Assembly (NCBI RefSeq): GCF_015637705.1
Contig: NZ_JADOBE010000008.1
Span: 144,752 to 208,751 of the forward strand
Direction of reading: 5' to 3'
From: Pseudomonas sp. N040
GTDB lineage: Bacteria > Pseudomonadota > Gammaproteobacteria > Pseudomonadales > Pseudomonadaceae
DNA: 64,000 bases
Made by a program: the position numbers and the translations under genes. Positions 50,704 through 60,083 of the stretch are shown here, piece by piece. The notes under the pieces were generated by a model. That model ran no database searches. It was not told where the DNA came from and saw only the letters and a program-made list of their open reading frames with translations. The number at the start of each line of letters is the position of its first letter. The stretch's first letter is position 1.

Positions 50704-50749
50704 GTTTGCGTCGACTCCCGCTTGTTGAGGTCAATATCTTCAGATTGGT

Positions 50750-51199
50750 TTAGCCGTGCTTGGCAGCAAGTTGTTCCAGGGCGGCTTCCAGTGCCAGGCG
50801 ATAGCCGCAGGCGCCGAGGCCGCAGATCACCCCTACCGCCACGTCGGAAAAGTAGGAGTGGTGACGGAAAGATTCCCGCTTGTGCACGTTGGACAGGTGA
50901 ACTTCGATGAATGGGATGCTCACTGCCAGCAATGCGTCACGTAATGCCACGCTGGTATGGGTAAATGCCGCCGGATTGATCAGGATGAAGTCGACGCCTT
51001 CAGCGCGCGCCGCATGAATGCGCTCGATCAGTTCGTACTCGGCGTTGCTCTGCAGATAGAGCAAGTGGTGGCCCGCCTCGCGCGCGCGGCGTTCCAGGTC
51101 CAGATTGATTTCTTCGAGCGTGGTGGCGCCATAAACCCCCGGCTCGCGGGAGCCGAGCAGGTTGAGATTCGGGCCGTGCAGCACCAGTAGGGTGGCCAT
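50750..51199 (-). CDS. aroQ: Type II 3-dehydroquinate dehydratase
   Basis: A 149-residue dodecameric enzyme of the shikimate pathway. It starts [21 protein letters not shown] (the catalytic tyrosine is in this segment) and has [29 protein letters not shown] and [20 protein letters not shown]. First gene of aroQ-accB-accC, 46 bp before accB. The in-frame extension upstream of 51199 is not family-like. Confidence 0.97.
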   Translation of the reverse strand: MATLLVLHGPNLNLLGSREPGVYGATTLEEINLDLERRAREAGHHLLYLQSNAEYELIERIHAARAEGVDFILINPAAFTHTSVALRDALLAVSIPFIEVHLSNVHKRESFRHHSYFSDVAVGVICGLGACGYRLALEAALEQLAAKHG

Positions 51200-51306
51200 G
51201 CCGGTTTTCCTTGTTAGATAGGCATTTTCAAAACTATGCAGGAAATCCCGCGAGGCTGTCCAGTTATCTGACAAAGCCGTCAAGATGCCTGCTTTATTGC
51301 CTTGTT

Positions 51307-53100
51307 TTATTGATTATTGCCGATTTCTCGCGCCGTTGCGCTGTGCAGTCGTTCAGCCAGTTCCGCCGCGGTGGTCTCGCCGATACTGCGCAAGTCGCGC
51401 CATTCCCGCCCGTCGGCGGCAAACAGGAGGAGGGCCGGCGGGCCGAACAGCTGGTAGCGATCAAGCAGGGCGCGTTGTGCGGCGTTGCTGGCGGTCATGT
51501 CGAAGCGCAGCAGGCGGAAACCGTCCAGCTGCTCGCGGACTTCGACCGCCGGCAGCACCTCGCGTTCAATCACTTTGCAGCTGATGCACCAGTCCGCATA
51601 CACATCCAGCAGCACCGGCCGGCCCGCCGCCCGGGCGTCTTGCAGGGCGGCGGCCAGGGCCTCCGGCTGTGCCAGGGTCGTCCAGGGTTGCTGGCTATTC
51701 GTCGCCAGCTGCGCGCCGGCCTGCCCCAGCGGGCGCAGCGGATCGGCGGCACCACGCAGCGCGCCCACCCAGCAGGCCACGGCATAGGCCAGCAGGAGCA
51801 GACCGAACAGCTGCAGGATTCTTTGTCGCGCGCTCTTGCGGGTGAACTCCAGGGTGCCCAGGCTGAGGGCCACGCCCGCCGCCAGCAGGCCCCACAGCGC
51901 CAGGCTCAGCGGGCCGGGCAGGACCCGCTCGAGCAGCCAGATGGCCACGGCCAGCAGCAGCACGCCGAATGCATTGCGCACGCCGACCATCCAGGTCCCG
52001 CTTTTCGGCAGCAGGGCACCACCGCCGGTGGCGAACAGTACCAGTGGCGTGCCCATGCCCAGGCCGAGCACGAACAGCTTGAGGCCGCCCCCCAGGGCAT
52101 CGCCACTGCTGCTGATATACAGCAGGGCGCCGGCCAGTGGCGCGGAGACGCACGGTGATACCAGCAGGCTGGACACTATGCCGAGCACTGCCGCCCCCCA
52201 CAGGGAGCCGCCACGGGTCTTGCCGGCCAGGCGGTCGAGCGGCGCGCTCAGGGCCTGCGGCAGGCGCAATTCGTAGAGGCCGAACATGGCCAGTGCAAAG
52301 GCCACGAAGAAGATCGCAAAGGGTACCAGTACCCACGGCGACTGCAGGCGGGCCTGCAGGTTCAGTTCGGCGCCGAAAGTGCCCATCAGCGCCCCCAGCA
52401 GGGCGAAACAGGCCGCCATCGGCAGCACGTAGGCCAGCGACAGGCTGAAGCCGCGCATGCCGCCGACCTGGCCGCGCAGGACCACGCCGGAGAGGATCGG
52501 CAGCATCGGCAGCACGCACGGGGTGAAGGTCAGCCCCAGCCCGGCGAGGAAAAACAGCAGCAGCTCATGCCAGGCCAGTGCCGGGGGGGCCGGTTGTGCT
52601 GGCGTCGCCGGGATCGTCGCTGCGCCAGCGCCGGCCGCGGGGATTTGCAGGCGGGTCGTTTCCGGCGGATAGCACAGGCCCTGGTCGGCGCAGCCCTGGT
52701 AGGTCAGCAGCAGGGTGAAGGGGTCGCTATGCGCCGGATCGAGGGGAATGCTCAGGTCGAGGATGCCGTAATAGACCTCCACCGTGCCGAAATACTCGTC
52801 CTGCTTGAGCTGGCCGGCGGGCAGTTGCAGTTTGCCGAGCGGTACGCCGGCCGGTGCGCTGCTGGCCGCGAAGCGCTGGCGGTACAGGTAATAGCCCTCG
52901 GCATTGGTGAAGCGCAGTCGCAGGCTGCGGTCCGTGCGCTCGATCAGGCTGGGCCGGAAGGCCTCGCTTACCGGCAGGAAATCCGCGCTGTTGTTCAAGG
53001 CAGCACCGAGCCCCGGACTGGTGGCCGGACGCTGATCGAAAATGCCGGCACTCGCAGACAGGCTGAGCAGCAGGGAAAACAGCAGCAACAGGGGGCGCAT
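51307..53100 (-). CDS. dsbD: Thiol:disulfide interchange protein DsbD
   Basis: A 597-residue protein that carries reducing power from cytoplasmic thioredoxin to periplasmic DsbC and CcmG. Signal peptide ending ASA, N-terminal immunoglobulin-like domain with the cysteine pair around [13 protein letters not shown], eight-helix core with [11 protein letters not shown] and VSPCVSAP cysteines, and a C-terminal thioredoxin domain with [10 protein letters not shown] chose the ATG at 53100, which gives a standard signal peptide. It diverges from the DUF2333 gene. Confidence 0.96.
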   Translation of the reverse strand: MRPLLLLFSLLLSLSASAGIFDQRPATSPGLGAALNNSADFLPVSEAFRPSLIERTDRSLRLRFTNAEGYYLYRQRFAASSAPAGVPLGKLQLPAGQLKQDEYFGTVEVYYGILDLSIPLDPAHSDPFTLLLTYQGCADQGLCYPPETTRLQIPAAGAGAATIPATPAQPAPPALAWHELLLFFLAGLGLTFTPCVLPMLPILSGVVLRGQVGGMRGFSLSLAYVLPMAACFALLGALMGTFGAELNLQARLQSPWVLVPFAIFFVAFALAMFGLYELRLPQALSAPLDRLAGKTRGGSLWGAAVLGIVSSLLVSPCVSAPLAGALLYISSSGDALGGGLKLFVLGLGMGTPLVLFATGGGALLPKSGTWMVGVRNAFGVLLLAVAIWLLERVLPGPLSLALWGLLAAGVALSLGTLEFTRKSARQRILQLFGLLLLAYAVACWVGALRGAADPLRPLGQAGAQLATNSQQPWTTLAQPEALAAALQDARAAGRPVLLDVYADWCISCKVIEREVLPAVEVREQLDGFRLLRFDMTASNAAQRALLDRYQLFGPPALLLFAADGREWRDLRSIGETTAAELAERLHSATAREIGNNQ

Positions 53101-53318
53101 GAAGGTACTCGGGGCGGCTGGGCGGCCTGCATGATAACCAAGCTGGCCGCCGGCTGCAGGGCCAAGACTGCAAGGGATTGTTACGCCATGCGCGGATTGC
53201 CACCGAAGCGTTGTGCGCATGGGCTTTTACCGACACGGCTGCGCCGGCGTTGCCTGTTATAGTGCATTCATCCAAGGGTGCTGCTGCGGCAGCCCCGAGT
53301 GCTGCCTAGTGGAAGGAG

Positions 53319-54377
53319 ATGGCCATGCTGGACTGGAAGAATCGTGTCGAGAATGTGCGGGTGTCGGTGGATGACTCGATGGGCGAGGCGAAAAGCTACC
53401 TGGGTGGCCTGTGGCGCGCGCTGGGTGTGCTGCTCTGCCTGTACCTGCTGACGGCGCTGCTGGTGGGCTGGTTCTGGAGCCAGGAACCGGAGTTCTTCCC
53501 GGTGCAGCAGAATGCCCGCGCGGCGGCCGAGCAGGCGCAGCGCCAGTTGGTCAGTGGCTACACCACGGTGGAAACCCTGAAGACCGTGGCCACTACCCTG
53601 CTGGAAAAGCAGGGCGGCTACCTGTCCAATGATGTGGCGCCGCCCGGCCTGTGGCTGGACAACATGCCGAGCTGGGAATATGGCGTGCTGGTACAGGTGC
53701 GCGACATGGCCCGCGCCCTGCGCAAGGACTTCGCCCGCTCGCAGTCGCAATCCACCGAGGACCCCGACCTGGCCAAGGCCGAGCCGCGCTTCAACTTCGA
53801 CAACAAGAGCTGGGCGCTGCCGGCCAGCGAAGCGGAATATCGCGATGGCATCCGCTCACTGGACCGCTACCAGGCCCGTCTGGCCGATGCGGCACAGTCT
53901 AATGCGCAGTTCTATACCCGCGCCGACAACCTGAACAACTGGCTGGGCGATGTCGCCACCCGCCTCGGCTCGCTGTCACAACGGCTCTCGGCCAGCGTCG
54001 GCCGGGTGCGCCTGAATACCGATACCAGCAACACTGGTGGCCAGCTGCCGGTGGTCAGTGAAGAAATTGTCGAGACGCCCTGGCTGCAGATCGACAATGT
54101 GTTCTACGAGGCGCGTGGCCAGGCCTGGGCGCTGTCGCACCTGCTGCGTGCGATCGAGGTGGATTTCGCCGATGTGCTGGCGAAGAAGAACGCCACCGTC
54201 AGCGTGCGGCAGATCATCCGCGAGCTGGAGGCGGCGCAGGAACCGTTGTGGAGTCCGATGGTGCTGAATGGCAGCGGCTATGGCCTGCTGGCCAACCACT
54301 CGCTGGTGATGGCCAACTACATTTCCCGGGCCAATGCCGCGATCATCGACCTGCGCACCCTGCTGACCCAGGGCTGA
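53319..54377 (+). CDS. DUF2333-family membrane-anchored protein
   Basis: A 352-residue protein with a single membrane segment near the N-terminus (ALGVLLCLYLLTALLVGWFW, residues about 34-53), then a mostly helical periplasmic domain with conserved-looking tracts SYLGGLWRALG, PPGLWLDNMPSWEYGVLVQVRD and VFYEARGQAWALSHLLRAI. This matches the uncharacterised DUF2333 family conserved in pseudomonads. Three bases separate it from the Nudix gene, so both are probably one operon. Function unknown. Confidence 0.88.
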   Translation: MAMLDWKNRVENVRVSVDDSMGEAKSYLGGLWRALGVLLCLYLLTALLVGWFWSQEPEFFPVQQNARAAAEQAQRQLVSGYTTVETLKTVATTLLEKQGGYLSNDVAPPGLWLDNMPSWEYGVLVQVRDMARALRKDFARSQSQSTEDPDLAKAEPRFNFDNKSWALPASEAEYRDGIRSLDRYQARLADAAQSNAQFYTRADNLNNWLGDVATRLGSLSQRLSASVGRVRLNTDTSNTGGQLPVVSEEIVETPWLQIDNVFYEARGQAWALSHLLRAIEVDFADVLAKKNATVSVRQIIRELEAAQEPLWSPMVLNGSGYGLLANHSLVMANYISRANAAIIDLRTLLTQG

Positions 54378-54380
54378 GGC

Positions 54381-54914
54381 ATGCCGGTTTCTGCGCGGGA
54401 AGCGGCGCACCGGGCGGCCTCGGACGCCGAGCTGATCGCCTGGGTCGACGAGGCCGACCAGCTGCTCGGCAGCCTGCCGCGCGCCGAGCTGCGCGAGCGC
54501 GGGCTGATCGGGCGGGGCAGCTTCGTGCTGCTGTTCAATTCGGCCGGCGCGCTGTGCGTGCACCAGCGCACCCTGAGCAAGGCGGTCTACCCCGGCTACT
54601 GGGATGTGGCCGCCGGCGGCATGCTGCTGGCCGGGGAAAGCTACGCCGAATCGGCGCGCCGCGAACTGCAGGAAGAACTGGGGATTGCCGGGGTCGAGCT
54701 GCGCGAGCATGGCCGCTTCTTTTTTGCCCATCCGGACAACCGGCTGTGGTGCGGGGTGTTTTCCGTGGTCTGCGATGCGCCCTTGCGCCTGCAGCCCGAA
54801 GAGGTGCTGCAGGCGCACTTCATGCCCATCGCAAGCGTTCTCGCCGAATCCGCCACCCAGCCCTATTGCCCGGACTCGCTGCTCGCGCTGAAGCGTTATC
54901 TGGCTGGCGCGTAG
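54381..54914 (+). CDS. Nudix hydrolase (YfcD-like)
   Basis: A 177-residue Nudix hydrolase. The Nudix box GGMLLAGESYAESARREL followed by QEELGI fits Gx5Ex7REUxEExGU; upstream LCVHQRTLSKAVYPGYWDVAAGG is typical of the YfcD/IPP-isomerase-like subgroup. It should hydrolyse a nucleoside-diphosphate derivative; the substrate is unknown. The stop codon TAG lies within the GTAG foot of a REP (54911-54914). Confidence 0.92.
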   Translation: MPVSAREAAHRAASDAELIAWVDEADQLLGSLPRAELRERGLIGRGSFVLLFNSAGALCVHQRTLSKAVYPGYWDVAAGGMLLAGESYAESARRELQEELGIAGVELREHGRFFFAHPDNRLWCGVFSVVCDAPLRLQPEEVLQAHFMPIASVLAESATQPYCPDSLLALKRYLAGA

Positions 54915-54936
54915 GATGGGTTGGTTGGGTTGAACA
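54911..54936. repeat. Half REP, family R5, overlapping the Nudix stop codon
   Basis: GTAGGATGGGTTGGTTGGGT, one arm of R5 (GTAGGATGGGTTG). It has a probable inverted partner at 55494-55532, on the other side of the sui1-like gene. Confidence 0.7.
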
Positions 54937-55116
54937 CAGTGTCGCGCCCAAGATTGCCGGGCAGCTTGTGCAGGATGCCGAACGGGGTCGCCAATCTGCT
55001 GTTTGATGGCGCAATTTGGCCCTTAGCAGCAGGCGGCTTTGCCTTTAAACTGCGCCCGCACAAGGCCCGGCCGATCAGCCGGCAACCCATTTCTGGCCTC
55101 TCAAGAGGGTGCGCCG

Positions 55117-55488
55117 GTGGTCAAGAAAGCCTCTTCATTGTCTGCGCTGGGCGGTCTGGTGTACTCCACCGATGCCGGCCGGCTTTGCCCTGGCTGCGGC
55201 CAGGCCATTGCGGCCTGCAGCTGTAAACAAACTGCAGTGCCCGAGGGCGACGGTATTGCCCGGGTGCGTCGGGAAAGCAAAGGCCGCGGCGGCAAGACCG
55301 TGACGACCATTACCGGTGTCCCGTTGGCCGTGGAAGCGCTGACGGCACTGGCCTCGGCGCTGAAGAAGCGCTGCGGTTGCGGCGGCGCGCTGAAGGACGG
55401 GGTAATCGAGATCCAGGGCGATCACGTCGAGCTGCTGCTGGCGGAGTTGGCTGCGCGCGGGTTTCGGGCGAAGAAGTCCGGCGGTTAA
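55117..55488 (+). CDS. yciH: Sui1/eIF1-like translation factor (YciH)
   Basis: A 123-residue protein with a GTG start (VKKASSLSALGGLVYST...) preceded by AGAGGGT. It has a short four-cysteine N-terminal segment (CPGCGQ..CSC) and the SUI1 domain with GRGGKTVTTITG and a KKRCGCGG loop, GVIEIQGDHVELL. It resembles archaeal/eukaryotic eIF1 and E. coli YciH, which influences start-codon fidelity. The longer in-frame ATG at 55039 has no family support. Confidence 0.9.
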   Translation: MVKKASSLSALGGLVYSTDAGRLCPGCGQAIAACSCKQTAVPEGDGIARVRRESKGRGGKTVTTITGVPLAVEALTALASALKKRCGCGGALKDGVIEIQGDHVELLLAELAARGFRAKKSGG

Positions 55489-55493
55489 ATCAC

Positions 55494-55532
55494 CACCTAC
55501 GCTCAAGCGTGGGCAAGCTCAACCCATCCTAC
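55494..55532. repeat. REP, family R5
   Basis: CTACGCTCAAGCGTGGG...CTCAACCCATCCTAC: one arm with the GTAGGATGGGTTGAG core in reverse plus an extra GTAG-type foot on the left. It lies between sui1 and speA. Confidence 0.75.
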
Positions 55533-55596
55533 CAACGGCGGCGATCGGTTCGCGCATCAACGACGACGCAGCATCATTTTCGACAGGGGACGCGCA

Positions 55597-57510
55597 ATGC
55601 CGGTACGACGCACACGCAAAGATGATGGCAGCCAATGGACAGTCGCGGACAGCCGCAGCGTCTATGGCATCCGCCACTGGGGCGCGGGCTACTTCGCGAT
55701 CAATGAAGCCGGGCGTGTCGAGGTCCGCCCCAACGGCCCGCAGAGCGCGCCGATCGACCTCTTCGAGCAGGTCGCCGAGCTGCGCAAGAGCGGCCTGTCG
55801 CTGCCGTTGCTGGTGCGCTTCCCGGACATCCTGCAGGACCGTGTGCGCCAGCTCACCGGTGCCTTCGATGCCAATATCGCCCGCCTCGGCTACCAGAGCC
55901 GCTACACCGCGCTGTACCCGATCAAGGTCAATCAGCAGGAGGCGGTGATCGAGAACATCATCGCCACCCAGGATGTCTCGATCGGCCTGGAAGCCGGCTC
56001 CAAGCCGGAGCTGCTGGCGGTGCTGGCGCTGGCGCCGAAGGGCGGCACCATCGTCTGCAACGGCTACAAGGACCGCGAGTTCATCAAGCTGGCGCTGATG
56101 GGGCAGAAGCTCGGGCACAACGTGTTTATCGTCATCGAGAAAGAATCCGAAGTGCAGCTGGTGATCGACGAGGCCGCCGAGCTCAAGCTGGTGCCGCAGG
56201 TCGGCCTGCGCGTGCGCCTGTCGTCGCTGGCCTCAAGCAAGTGGGCCGACACCGGCGGCGAGAAGTCCAAGTTCGGCCTGTCGGCGGCGCAGCTGCTGTC
56301 GGTGGTCGAGCGTTTCCGCGACGCCGGACTCGACCAGGGCATCCGCCTGCTGCACTTCCACATGGGCTCGCAGATCGCCAACCTGGCCGACTACCAGCAC
56401 GGCTTCAAGGAAGCCATCCGCTACTACGGCGAGCTGCGTGCGCTGGGCCTGCCGGTCGATCACATCGACGTCGGCGGCGGCCTGGGCGTCGACTACGACG
56501 GCACCCATTCGCGCAATGCCAGCTCGATCAACTACGACATGGACGACTACGCCGGCGTAGTGGTCGGCATGCTCAAGGAATTCTGCGACGCGCAGGCCTT
56601 GCCGCACCCGCACATCTTCTCCGAGAGCGGCCGCTCGCTGACCGCGCACCACGCCATGCTGGTGGTGCAGGTCACCGACGTGGAGCGGCACAACGATGAA
56701 ATGCCGAAAATCGAAGACGTCACCACCCTGCCGGAGACCGTGCGCTATCTGATCGAACTGCTCGGCCCGACCGATATCGAGATGGTCACCGAAACCTACT
56801 GGCGCGCCACCCACTACATGAGCGACGTGGCCAGCCAGTATGCCGACGGCAAACTGACCCTGACCGAGAAGGCGTTGGCCGAGCAGTGCTACTTTGCCGT
56901 GTGCCGGCGCCTGCACAACTCGCTCAAGGCCCGTCAGCGCTCGCACCGCCAGGTACTTGACGAGCTCAACGACAAGCTGGCCGACAAGTACATCTGCAAC
57001 TTCTCGGTGTTCCAGAGCCTGCCGGACACCTGGGCCATCGGCCAGGTGCTGCCGATCCTGCCGCTGCACCGCCTCGATGAAGAGCCGCTGCGCCGCGCCG
57101 TGCTGCAGGACCTGACCTGCGACTCGGACGGCAAGATCAAGCAATACGTCGACGAGCAGAGCATCGAGACCAGCCTGCCGGTGCACGAGGTGCGCGAGGG
57201 CGAGGACTACCTGCTGGGAATCTTCCTGGTCGGTGCCTACCAGGAAATCCTCGGTGACATGCACAACCTGTTCGGTGACACCGACTCGGTGAACATCTAC
57301 CAGGATGCCGATGGCAGCGTGTACCACGCCGGCATCGAAACCCACGACACCATCGAGGACATGCTGCGCTACGTGCACCTGTCGCCGGAGGAGCTGATGA
57401 CCCACTACCGCGACAAGGTGGCCAGCGCCAAGCTCACGGCGCGCGAGCGCACGCAGTATCTGGATGCCTTGCGGTTGGGGCTGACGCGCTCGTCGTATTT
57501 GTCCAGTTGA
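55597..57510 (+). CDS. speA: Biosynthetic arginine decarboxylase
   Basis: A 637-residue PLP enzyme of the alanine-racemase-like (fold III) family that makes agmatine for putrescine synthesis. The PLP-lysine segment is YPIKVNQQ, with [25 protein letters not shown] and [12 protein letters not shown] all typical. Length matches SpeA. Start ATG at 55597. The last conserved gene of the retS-speA block. Confidence 0.97.
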   Translation: MPVRRTRKDDGSQWTVADSRSVYGIRHWGAGYFAINEAGRVEVRPNGPQSAPIDLFEQVAELRKSGLSLPLLVRFPDILQDRVRQLTGAFDANIARLGYQSRYTALYPIKVNQQEAVIENIIATQDVSIGLEAGSKPELLAVLALAPKGGTIVCNGYKDREFIKLALMGQKLGHNVFIVIEKESEVQLVIDEAAELKLVPQVGLRVRLSSLASSKWADTGGEKSKFGLSAAQLLSVVERFRDAGLDQGIRLLHFHMGSQIANLADYQHGFKEAIRYYGELRALGLPVDHIDVGGGLGVDYDGTHSRNASSINYDMDDYAGVVVGMLKEFCDAQALPHPHIFSESGRSLTAHHAMLVVQVTDVERHNDEMPKIEDVTTLPETVRYLIELLGPTDIEMVTETYWRATHYMSDVASQYADGKLTLTEKALAEQCYFAVCRRLHNSLKARQRSHRQVLDELNDKLADKYICNFSVFQSLPDTWAIGQVLPILPLHRLDEEPLRRAVLQDLTCDSDGKIKQYVDEQSIETSLPVHEVREGEDYLLGIFLVGAYQEILGDMHNLFGDTDSVNIYQDADGSVYHAGIETHDTIEDMLRYVHLSPEELMTHYRDKVASAKLTARERTQYLDALRLGLTRSSYLSS

Positions 57511-57542
57511 GGCGGATCCGGCTCTACTCGGTCGAAGTTGCA

Positions 57543-57628
57543 GTATGGGCTAGCCGCCTAGCGGCGTAACCCATCATGGGGTGGTGCGATGTGATTGATG
57601 GGTATCGTTGCGCTCCACCCATCCTACG
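57543..57628. repeat. REP pair, family R5-like, after speA
   Basis: A degenerate arm ATGGGCTAG...TAACCCATC at 57543-57574 and a right arm GATGGGTAT...CCACCCATCCTACG ending at 57628. Directly before the large palindromic element. Confidence 0.7.
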
Positions 57629-57634
57629 AGCTGC

Positions 57635-58368
57635 GGATTGGTAATCCGTGGTGAATTGTTGCGCCGGCACTGGATGCGCAATCGACCACAGCACTTTCCT
57701 CGGCACAGGGCTACAGGTTGCGCCTTGCACGGCGCCTTACTTTCTCTTTGTTTGCGCAAAGAGAAAGTAAGCAAAGAGAAAGCGCCCCCGGCATCCGGCC
57801 CGGCTCTTCGCTACGCTGCGATCCGGGTGCGTTCGCTCCATCGGCGCTCCGGGGGCCCGCTGCGATGGGCCTTCCATGGCCCAGCGCAGCTTTCGTCGCA
57901 TCCATGCGACTCAACCCCCTCCACACCGATTCCGCTCACCCTCCTGACGGGACTTCCAGTCCGTGCACATTCGAAAGTAGGGTGGATAACCGCGCAGCGT
58001 TATCCACCAAAGTCCCCACGGTGGAAAAGCCGCAGGCGGCGTTTTCCACCCTACACAAGGGTTTCGGTAGTCGGACCGTCCCCGTCAGAAGGCCGAGCAG
58101 AGGTGTTGCGCAGCAGGATTCGAGGCAGGACGCCGAGAAAGCTCCGATGGGACAGGACGTCCCTTCGGAGCGTGCCTGCGGAGCGGCACCGGAGCGAGGG
58201 AAGTCTTCGCACAGCGAAGACCCGGATGTCGGGGTGTGTTTCTTTTGCTTACTTTGCTTTGCACAAGCAAAGAAAAGTGAGGCGCCCGGCGGGGCGCAAC
58301 CGAAACTGTCTATCGACCACGATAATCAGCCCGGCGCAACCAACAAATCAGCGCTGGATTACCAATTC
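57635..58368. mobile_element. Large imperfect-palindrome element, copy A (non-autonomous, MITE-like)
   Basis: About 734 bp without a credible gene. The outer ends are inverted: GGATTGGTAATCC at 57635 and its near-complement GGATTACCAATTC at 58356. Inner arms are also inverted: the left arm from 57717 (GGTTGCGCC...CTTTCTCTTTG...AGAAAGTAAGCAAAG...CCGGCATCCGG) pairs with the right arm ending 58301. Central segments CTCCTGACGGG and CTTCTGACGGG (reverse) also mirror each other, so the whole element is one imperfect palindrome. Copy B lies at 63331-63905. Copy A has a REP (57977-58054) inserted at the centre. Confidence 0.72.
57977..58054. repeat. REP pair, family R2, nested in element copy A
   Basis: GTAGGGTGGATAAC...GTTATCCACC and GGTGGAAAA...TTTTCCACCCTAC, outward GTAG feet. 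Copy B of the element lacks this insert at the same position. Confidence 0.82.
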
Positions 58369-58392
58369 GGTGCTCCGCTATTCCCCCGACGC

Positions 58393-59889
58393 TCAAACTA
58401 CCTCCAGCGTTGCCATCATTCCCTGATTCTCGTGTTCCAGAATGTGGCAGTGGAACATCCGCAGGCCCTTGAACGATTGCACCATTTTTACCCGTACGGT
58501 TTCTCTGGGGCGCAGGTTTACCGTGTCTTTCCAGGCCAGAAATGCTGCTGGCGTGACCTTGCCGTCCAGTTCGAATTCGACGATCTGAAACTGCGTGCCA
58601 TGGATGTGGAAGGGGTGATCCATGTGTGAGTCGTTGTAGACCTCCCACAGCTCTACCGCGCCGAGCTGGCTGCGCATATCTACCCGGTGCATATCGAAGG
58701 CCTTGCCGTTGACCAAGAAATCCATCTGGTGCTGGCCGTTTTCCATGCGCATGTTTTCGCTGAATACCACGCGCTTGTCAGCGCTGCTTTTGCCCAGCGG
58801 TGAAATTGCACGCAGCGTCTGCGGCAGTCCGGTTGGCTGACCCTTGGCGATAGTCACCTGCGCCAGAGTGAGTACCTGTTCGGGGGCAACGTTACCCATT
58901 TTTTGGCGGTCGTAAGTCAGCGCAGTCAAGGCGACAGTCTGTTGCTGTGCTATCGGCTGGACAATGATCTCGATGCGCTCGGCCGGTGCCAGGAGGATTT
59001 CCTGCAACGTCTGCGGCTGTTCGAGCAGGCCGCCATCGGTGCCCACCAGGCTGAAGCTGTGGCCGCCCAGGTCGAGCTTCAGGTAGCGCGCGCTGCAGGC
59101 ATTCCACAGGCGCCAGCGTTCAGCAGTTTTGAGTTCAATGGTCGGTTGATGCTGGCCGTTGATCAGCACGAACTGGCCCTCGCGACCATTCATCCAGTCG
59201 TTGGCATCGTTTTCCGCAATGCTGCCATCGGCATTCAGCTTCAGGTCGGAGATCAGCAGGTGCCGCTCGGCAATGTTGTCCAGCGGATCATCGGCAGCAC
59301 GCACGATAAAGGCGCCAGCCAGGCCGCGAAACACCTGCTCGGCGGTATGCCCATGCGGGTGCGGGTGATACCAGTAAGTGCCGGCACTGCCCTTGGGCAG
59401 GTCGAAGCGGTAGACGCGCTCGCCGCCGGGCGCTACCGGGTCATGGGGGTTGCCATCCTGATCCGGCGGCACTGGCAAACCGTGCCAGTGGATGGTGCTG
59501 GGCTGCTCGAGCCGGTTGATGAAGCGGATTTCCACCCGGTCGCCTTCGCGTGCTTCGATCAGCGGACCGGGTACGCTGCCGTTGTAGGCCCAGAAGCTGG
59601 TGGGCTGGCCGGGCAGCAGTTCGACCGCGACCGGCGCAGCTATCAGTTCGGCTTTGAATACGCCGGGTTGACTGCCCTGATTGAGCAATTTGGGCAGCGG
59701 CTGAAGTGCAGCGTTGCCGGGCAGGGCATTTTCGGCTGCAAGTGGCTGGACCGCACTGCTGTGATCCATGCCGCTCATGGCGCCCATGTCGTGCATGGAG
59801 TGATCCATTTCCCCGGCGCGCAGCCAACCGGGCAGCAGGGCCAAGCCGCCAACGCCGAGCGCGTGACCGAGAAATCTGCGACGGATCAT
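58393..59889 (-). CDS. Multicopper oxidase with Tat signal (CueO-like)
   Basis: A 498-residue periplasmic oxidase. Tat signal MIRRRFLGHALGVG; a Met/His-rich stretch MDHSMHDMGAMSGMDHS follows. The four copper-binding segments are HWHGLPVP, YWYHPHPHG, HPFHIHGTQF and the T1/T2-T3 bridge FHCHILEHENQGMM with the axial methionine. It probably oxidises Cu(I) to protect the periplasm from copper. I chose the ATG at 59889, which gives a clean Tat signal. A CueR-like promoter lies 32 bp upstream, matching copper control. No other copper genes lie in the window. Confidence 0.93.
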   Translation of the reverse strand: MIRRRFLGHALGVGGLALLPGWLRAGEMDHSMHDMGAMSGMDHSSAVQPLAAENALPGNAALQPLPKLLNQGSQPGVFKAELIAAPVAVELLPGQPTSFWAYNGSVPGPLIEAREGDRVEIRFINRLEQPSTIHWHGLPVPPDQDGNPHDPVAPGGERVYRFDLPKGSAGTYWYHPHPHGHTAEQVFRGLAGAFIVRAADDPLDNIAERHLLISDLKLNADGSIAENDANDWMNGREGQFVLINGQHQPTIELKTAERWRLWNACSARYLKLDLGGHSFSLVGTDGGLLEQPQTLQEILLAPAERIEIIVQPIAQQQTVALTALTYDRQKMGNVAPEQVLTLAQVTIAKGQPTGLPQTLRAISPLGKSSADKRVVFSENMRMENGQHQMDFLVNGKAFDMHRVDMRSQLGAVELWEVYNDSHMDHPFHIHGTQFQIVEFELDGKVTPAAFLAWKDTVNLRPRETVRVKMVQSFKGLRMFHCHILEHENQGMMATLEVV

Positions 59890-59920
59890 TGAAGTGCTCC
59901 TGAATAGGGTGGGTGTTTGC

Positions 59921-59951
59921 AGAATCAACCCTGCCATCGTGGGAAGGTCAA
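59921..59951 (-). promoter_or_regulatory. CueR-like (MerR-family) copper-responsive promoter of the multicopper oxidase
   Basis: Minus strand: -35 TTGACC, then a 19-bp spacer, then -10 GATTCT. The 19-bp spacer and the dyad ACCTTCCC-N5-GGCAGGGT between them (59928-59948) are the features of CueR/MerR operators. The -10 ends 32 bp before the ATG at 59889. Confidence 0.68.
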
Positions 59952-60083
59952 GTCTTTGCACGCGGCCCCGGCCTCGGCCGCTTGGCGCCGTGCTGGCCGA
60001 TCACGCCGTCACCGCGCGTCCCGGGCACGGCCTGCAGAGGCCCGCCGCTGCCAACCGCTGGCTCGACCTGCAGTTTCGCTGCT

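Noticed and set aside
57608..58629. Several 60-300 codon frames inside the giant palindrome and over the oxidase end
   Set aside because: The frames arise from the mirrored repeat arms, differ between copies A and B, and lack a ribosome site.
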